From Micropterus salmoides (lineage: Eukaryota > Chordata > Actinopteri > Centrarchiformes > Centrarchidae), in contig NW_024041150.1 in assembly GCF_014851395.1 (NCBI RefSeq), forward strand, positions 38,265,585-38,329,584: a stretch of DNA of 64,000 bases. The letters run 5' to 3'. Positions 59,801-64,000 of this stretch are shown in pieces (the first letter of the stretch is position 1; each line of letters begins with the position of its first letter). The translations under genes were made by a program, and so were the position numbers. The notes under the pieces were generated by a model that was not told the origin of the DNA, made no database searches, and saw only the letters and a list, made by a program, of their open reading frames with translations.

Positions 59801-61159
59801 ATGAATGCAGGGTAACTGCAGCTGTACACACTTCATAAAAAGCCCAATGCATTCTCCTCTCAGTACGTCATTACCGACACTTTCAGACAGTAGTACAAAG
59901 CGTAATTATGTGACGCTAAAGGTACCCTTCAGCATCCGTATGAAACTCCACAGTTTGCTAGTGCATTGCAACACTGAGGAGGCTAACCCTACCTGCTAGC
60001 CATGAGGCCGATTTGCACAGTCACTTACTTACGTTTAGTCTGGTTCCATTAGAAATAATGGTAAAATGACCCTACTTCTCACCTGAATAATGACCTCAGT
60101 AAATACTTTCATATCAATTGCTAGTTTCTTTAATACAACACGATGTTCATTTAGTAAATTATGGTCCCATTTAGAGGAAAATAGACAATAAAGCAGAGTA
60201 TGTGTCAGGGCGGGATTACAAATTAAGGTCGTTATCACGTCGACCTGTCAATTAGGCTAGAGTGACTCATGCCCACGGCACTGAGTAAACCAGCACCATT
60301 GAAAAAGCTTATTAGGAGTCGGCTCTTCATTTTCTCTGGTGAGTACATTTAGTTTTAAGACTGTTGTTCGCTAGACAAGGGGTTTTCAAAGTGTGAGGCG
60401 GGCCTCCCTAGGGGGACTGCAAACAGTTTCAATGGAGACTCCGTGAATTGAAGTGAAACAATATTACATTACTTATTGCATTAGTTATCATAAGGAGTTC
60501 ATATAGAAAAGAGATACAGTAGGTTTTGGGAACTATTTCCCCCCCATCACAGTCAGAAACTAATAAATGCCTCTGGACAGACAAAAGTATATGGTGTAGT
60601 CAGAAGTTATGTCAAACAAAAATATTAGGCAATTTTGGCTCAAATGTGTCTATGGGATCAAATAATATAATCATGATCACATAGGCATCCTGGAGCGAAA
60701 CTTAACTAGTAAACTAAAGATGTGGTGGTGGGGGGGTGCCATTTCTCAAACTTTGTCTGAGGGGAGGCGCGCAGTCTCAGACTTTGAAAACCACTGTGCT
60801 AGACAAAACCGTCAGCCCTGTTAAAATGACGGTTAACGTGAATTACAGATGCACCTAGCAAAGCGTGCAAACCTAGTTCCTGGAGCAAGTGGAGGCCGAG
60901 AGTGAGCAGGAGTTTTCCATCCTGTGAAAATCTATGGACATTTTACCATGCCACAATTTAATGTTTTTGGTTTGCAGTGAGAATTGTAGGTTGATTTATG
61001 AGCAAGCTATGACTGTAAGGAAAAGACAAGTGAAAGTTAAGTGCTCAAGTGGTTGGTAGAACAGAGGAAAAGTGGAGTCAAAGAGCAGGAGGAAAATTTT
61101 TTTTAAAAAGTGAGAGAAGGCTACTTACTGAGCACTAAGGTGATTGTTGTGATCTCCAT
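56819..61159 (-). CDS. FcR2: Fc receptor-like two-Ig-domain membrane protein
   Basis: Exons: 61159-61129 (M-E-I-T-T-I-T-L-V-L); 59372-59109 Ig domain 1 (264 nt); 59014-58757 Ig domain 2 (258 nt); 57876-57760 stem and TM; 56868-56819 tail with TGA. All phase 1; 720 nt, 239 aa. Domain 1 has T-P-N-R-S-Q-F-F, A-L-S-C-A-T, S-S-C-T-I and T-G-V-Y-W-C-Q. Domain 2 has T-E-G-E-N-V-K-L-H-C, F-Y-R-N-G-V-F-I-G and E-G-F-Y-K-C. The TM (W-L-I-P-L-L-V-I-L-L-L-I-L-S-V-L-V-L-I-V-Y) ends in R-R-K and lacks charged residues. The tail is about 22 residues with one Tyr (D-A-Y-M-R-P), not an ITIM. The stem and TM are unlike those of FcR1 and FcR3. Binding immunoglobulin is inferred from family only. A short second signal-peptide exon could be missing. 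Confidence 0.85.
60378..60797. mobile_element. hAT-like MITE with 8-bp target duplication
   Basis: Termini GGGGTTTTCAAAGTGTGAGG and the complement of ACTTTGAAAACCACTGT, flanked by GCTAGACA at 60370-60377 and 60798-60805. An 8-bp duplication is the hAT hallmark. The 420-bp body has no coding frame. It lies in FcR2 intron 1; a related copy is in FcR1 intron 3. Confidence 0.85.
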
Positions 61160-61210
61160 CTTGTGTCAGTGTCGTGGGTTTTCCTCTGACAAGTTTCATC
61201 AGGCAGTAAA

Positions 61211-61221
61211 ACCACATCCGG
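61211..61221 (-). promoter_or_regulatory. ETS-RUNX-type composite motif upstream of FcR2
   Basis: The minus strand reads CCGGATGTGGT, 52 bp upstream of the FcR2 ATG, one base different from the FcR1 and FcR4 sites. Confidence 0.5.
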
Positions 61222-63135
61222 ACCCAACAGGAAATCATGCAGAATTTTTCTATGACTCCTCCTGCTCAGCCTAAAGCAGCTGTCTGACACATGGTCTAAT
61301 TTTCTCATTCACAGACCATATCAAACACAGATGTTTAGCATTAATTTGCAATATTATCTGTTTAATAATTATTGTGCAATATTGTCTTCTGCTATTTATT
61401 CACTAGTCCTTTCTGGTTCACCATAACAATTCTCTAATAATGGAAATATTGTACATACCCACACTCCTTTATATTTTTCTTATATTTTACATTTATACTG
61501 TTATATTTATATACTATTTATCTACTTATTACTATTTCTATTCCTTATGCCTTGACCAATGTGCCATTGTGACAAAGAACTTCCCCTCTGGGATCAAAAA
61601 AGTATTTTTGATTCTGATTCATTTGCAGATGTTTTTAGAAACATCGAAATCCCAGTTAGATATTACTCAAACATTATCTTGAACAGGACCGCTTTTATGA
61701 TCTGTCATCAATGTATGGAGGGAGACGGCGATCTTTGGACATCAACGTGGATTCCTCCTCAGCACAGAATAAAATCTAAATCTAAATCTTTTTTATCACA
61801 CTGTTCAAATCAAACTAATCTATAGGAAGCTTTAACTGATCAATGAACAATCATCCGTCATGTTGTGATTAGTCGTGCTCATGGGACATTTCTATCATAG
61901 TTGATCAGGCTGGAGATGATGTGAATATTTCTGAGTGAGGATGCAGCTGAAACGACTAAATGTAGTTTAAAAGTGATTTTTTTTCTATATTTGTGTGATT
62001 ATATTCTGGTCCTAACCTGACAATATTGAAAGGATGGATTGCCAAGAGATTTTCTACAGACATTCATGCTCACTTATAAGTCAAACATCTGACTCTTCGT
62101 CTCTCTCCAGCAGCAGATTGAAGCTGTCGTAAAATAAGATATAACTTTATTAATCCCGTATAGGGGAAATTTTGGAAAGGGAGGGGGAAGGGGATATTTG
62201 TTCTCTGCGTTTAACCTATCCTATTTAGGAGCAGTGGTCTGCCATCATACGGTGGGCTCAGGGGACACCTTCGGCATAGGTTGTGCTGGATTCAATCCGG
62301 CAACCCACCGGTTTCCAAGCCAAGACTGAGCTAATGCCGCCCTGTAACTAGTCAACTTTCTACTGGAAACAAACCTTCATTCAGACATTCACAGTTTTAA
62401 GAAGATTAATCTGATTGACTTTGGTGATCCAAACACTTTTCTTGTCTAACACCACCATGACTTTAACATTTGTGGTTTTGAGTAAATGTCTCAACAACTA
62501 ATTGGACGGAAAATTGGTGAACAAATTTATTTCCCAAACAATAATAATTGTAATAACTCTCATAATCCTGTGACTTTTAATCTAATACTTTGGTTTAAGA
62601 CTAAATGTCTGCAAAACTGACATTCCTCTGAGCCTCAACCGTGTTAATAATTAGCTGAAGGTGACATGTTAACCAGCTAATTTAATTAACAACATTGTTT
62701 GTCCGCCTTCACAGGGCTGTTATTGTGGCTGTTATAAAATGTCCTCTGTGAGGATGTTGACAAGTTATCAAGTAAAGTCATAAATAAAAATGCAGCCACA
62801 TTGGTCTGTGCTGCACAGGTTTGCATAAATGGTTGATAAAGCTCCAAAATGTTCATGTTGTCCAGATGAAATCTGGTTGAAATCAGCCCTATATAAGGGA
62901 TCTTCATTACTGAAACACAATTCAAAACAACTATTCAAAAAACAAGTCTATTTATTTATTTTTAGTTGTTACATACAAACATTGTCACATAAGAATAAGA
63001 AATGTAAAAATATAAAATATAATGCTTGTTGAGAATTTTACATTAGTCATGGTAAGTGGTTCAGTATATAGCCTTGTATTGACCAGCATATATTGTATCT
63101 CCTCCTCTTCAGTCCAGCACCAGATGATTAGAAGC
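61222..63135. other. intergenic between FcR2 and FcR3; repeat at 62.14-62.34 kb
   Basis: 62135-62345 resembles a common teleost repeat: ACTTTATTAATCCCGTATAGGGG, TTTAACCTATCC, AGGAGCAGTGG, then a GGATTCAATCCGGC box. From about 62030 the 3' flank of FcR3 resembles that of FcR2. No genes. Confidence 0.5.
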
Positions 63136-63903
63136 TCATATTTTTGCATCAGCTCGAGCTGCAGGAAAACCAGAACAGAGAAAGTCTTAAGTGGAGTCAT
63201 TTTACGAGCCTTTCAAGTTTAAATTTCACCACCATTGGTTAAATTCCCTGCTTCCTTTCTACCACTGTTGCTGTGACAACCAGCTCTGTTGCTGCTGACT
63301 TCACCTAGTTTATCACGAAGCGAGGTTTGTGGGTAGAAAAACAATTTCTGAAGCAACTGTGATGTGAATGCTGTCTGTTGAAGGGCTTGGGCTAAACTGA
63401 ATTGCTGGCTTAAAAAATTGAATAGTACAAATGTATGAAAAGCTCACAATAGGCTCTTCTTTCTGGTTTTCTGGTCTCTCAAGATCAACATTTTATTGAG
63501 GTCACCGTGGCAACCGATTCTGTATGGCTCGAGGACGTCAAATCAGAAAAACAAAAGTGTCTCTCTGTTTTTTAATTTGTTAGTGTTAGCTGGTTAAAAA
63601 TAATTTGGCTGCTGGGGGGAAATTGCTGACCGTGGTTTTGATCAAAAGCTGGTTTGTCCGGGCCCAGGGAAAATATTTGCTCCTGGGCCCAGCATATCTA
63701 CTTTGCACTGCTGAGACAGACAGATCGATATATTCTGTTAATATCAAGATTTTCAAAGGTGTTCTTACCTCGAGCCCACTTTCGGTACATGTATATGCAT
63801 ATTATGAGTATGGCAGTGTAGAGGAGGAACAGCAGGATGAAACACACCAGCCTGGGCAAAGACATCAGTGGAGGAGGAGGAGGAGGAGGAGGGGTACTGA
63901 CAC
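63136..63903 (-). CDS. FcR3: last two exons of an FcR-like gene entering from the right
   Basis: Exon 63903-63769 (135 nt) encodes a stem with a run of about eight prolines from a (CCT)n tract, then S-L-P-R-L-V-C, a TM (F-I-L-L-F-L-L-Y-T-A-I-L-I-I-C-I-Y-M-Y) and R-K-W-A-R. It is closely similar to FcR1. The tail exon 63158-63136 gives A-R-A-D-A-K-I and an early TGA, where FcR2 reads on in frame for nine more residues. The phase-1 acceptor at 63904-63905 implies Ig exons beyond base 64000. The polyproline stem is longer than that of FcR1 by two codons overall. Confidence 0.75.
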
Positions 63904-64000
63904 CTGGAGGCTGAGCTGTGACGAAGAAAACAACTGTCAGAGTTTAAAATATGAAACATTTTCATCCTTATTACACAGAACTTTTAAGAACAGCGAACAA

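Overview
The window is genomic DNA from a teleost fish, probably a percomorph. The evidence is small phase-1 exons with GT-AG introns, a dense and typically piscine set of transposons (Tc1, L2-type LINEs, tRNA-derived SINEs, hAT, Harbinger and piggyBac-like MITEs, a gypsy-type solo LTR), and gene families of fish leukocyte receptors. All gene models were built by eye from splice signals, reading phase and comparison between paralogues inside the window. No search was run, and the species is not identified.

The window is an innate-immune receptor cluster with three families. (1) Fc-receptor-like (FcR-like) two-Ig membrane proteins, minus strand: FcR4 (first exon only, 0.5 kb, gene leaves the window to the left), FcR1 (17.2-27.9 kb), FcR2 (56.8-61.2 kb), and FcR3 (transmembrane and tail exons at 63.1-63.9 kb, gene enters from the right). 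(2) Single V-set, butyrophilin/MOG/B7-like membrane proteins: Vset-C on the plus strand (3.2-18.2 kb), Vset-A (47.0-50.7 kb) and Vset-B (53.3-55.6 kb) on the minus strand, a minus-strand pseudogene (28.7-30.0 kb), and two stray V-exon fragments (5.45 kb and 30.15 kb). (3) One plus-strand gene for a secreted protein with two C-type lectin domains and two fibronectin III domains (31.5-42.2 kb).

Layout: 0-0.6 kb, FcR4 first exon; 1.8-2.3 kb, a minisatellite; 3-18 kb, Vset-C, its long introns holding a SINE, a solo LTR, a LINE and a THAP-like fragment; 17-28 kb, FcR1, interrupted by a dead Tc1 element and overlapped antisense by the last exon of Vset-C; 28-30 kb, a decayed V-set copy; 31-42 kb, the lectin/FN3 gene; 42.8-44.1 kb, a broken TRIM fragment, an inverted repeat and a 5S-like fragment; 45-56 kb, two tandem duplicons carrying Vset-A and Vset-B; 56-64 kb, FcR2 and FcR3.

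The first exons of FcR1, FcR2 and FcR4 each carry, 20-60 bp upstream of the ATG, the same short ETS-RUNX-type composite sequence, which fits blood-cell expression. The V-set A and B proteins share an unusual short cysteine-rich C-terminus. None of the FcR-like tails shows an ITIM or ITAM. The cluster looks like a young, fast-turnover set of ligand-binding receptors, with duplication, decay and tail remodelling all visible in one place.
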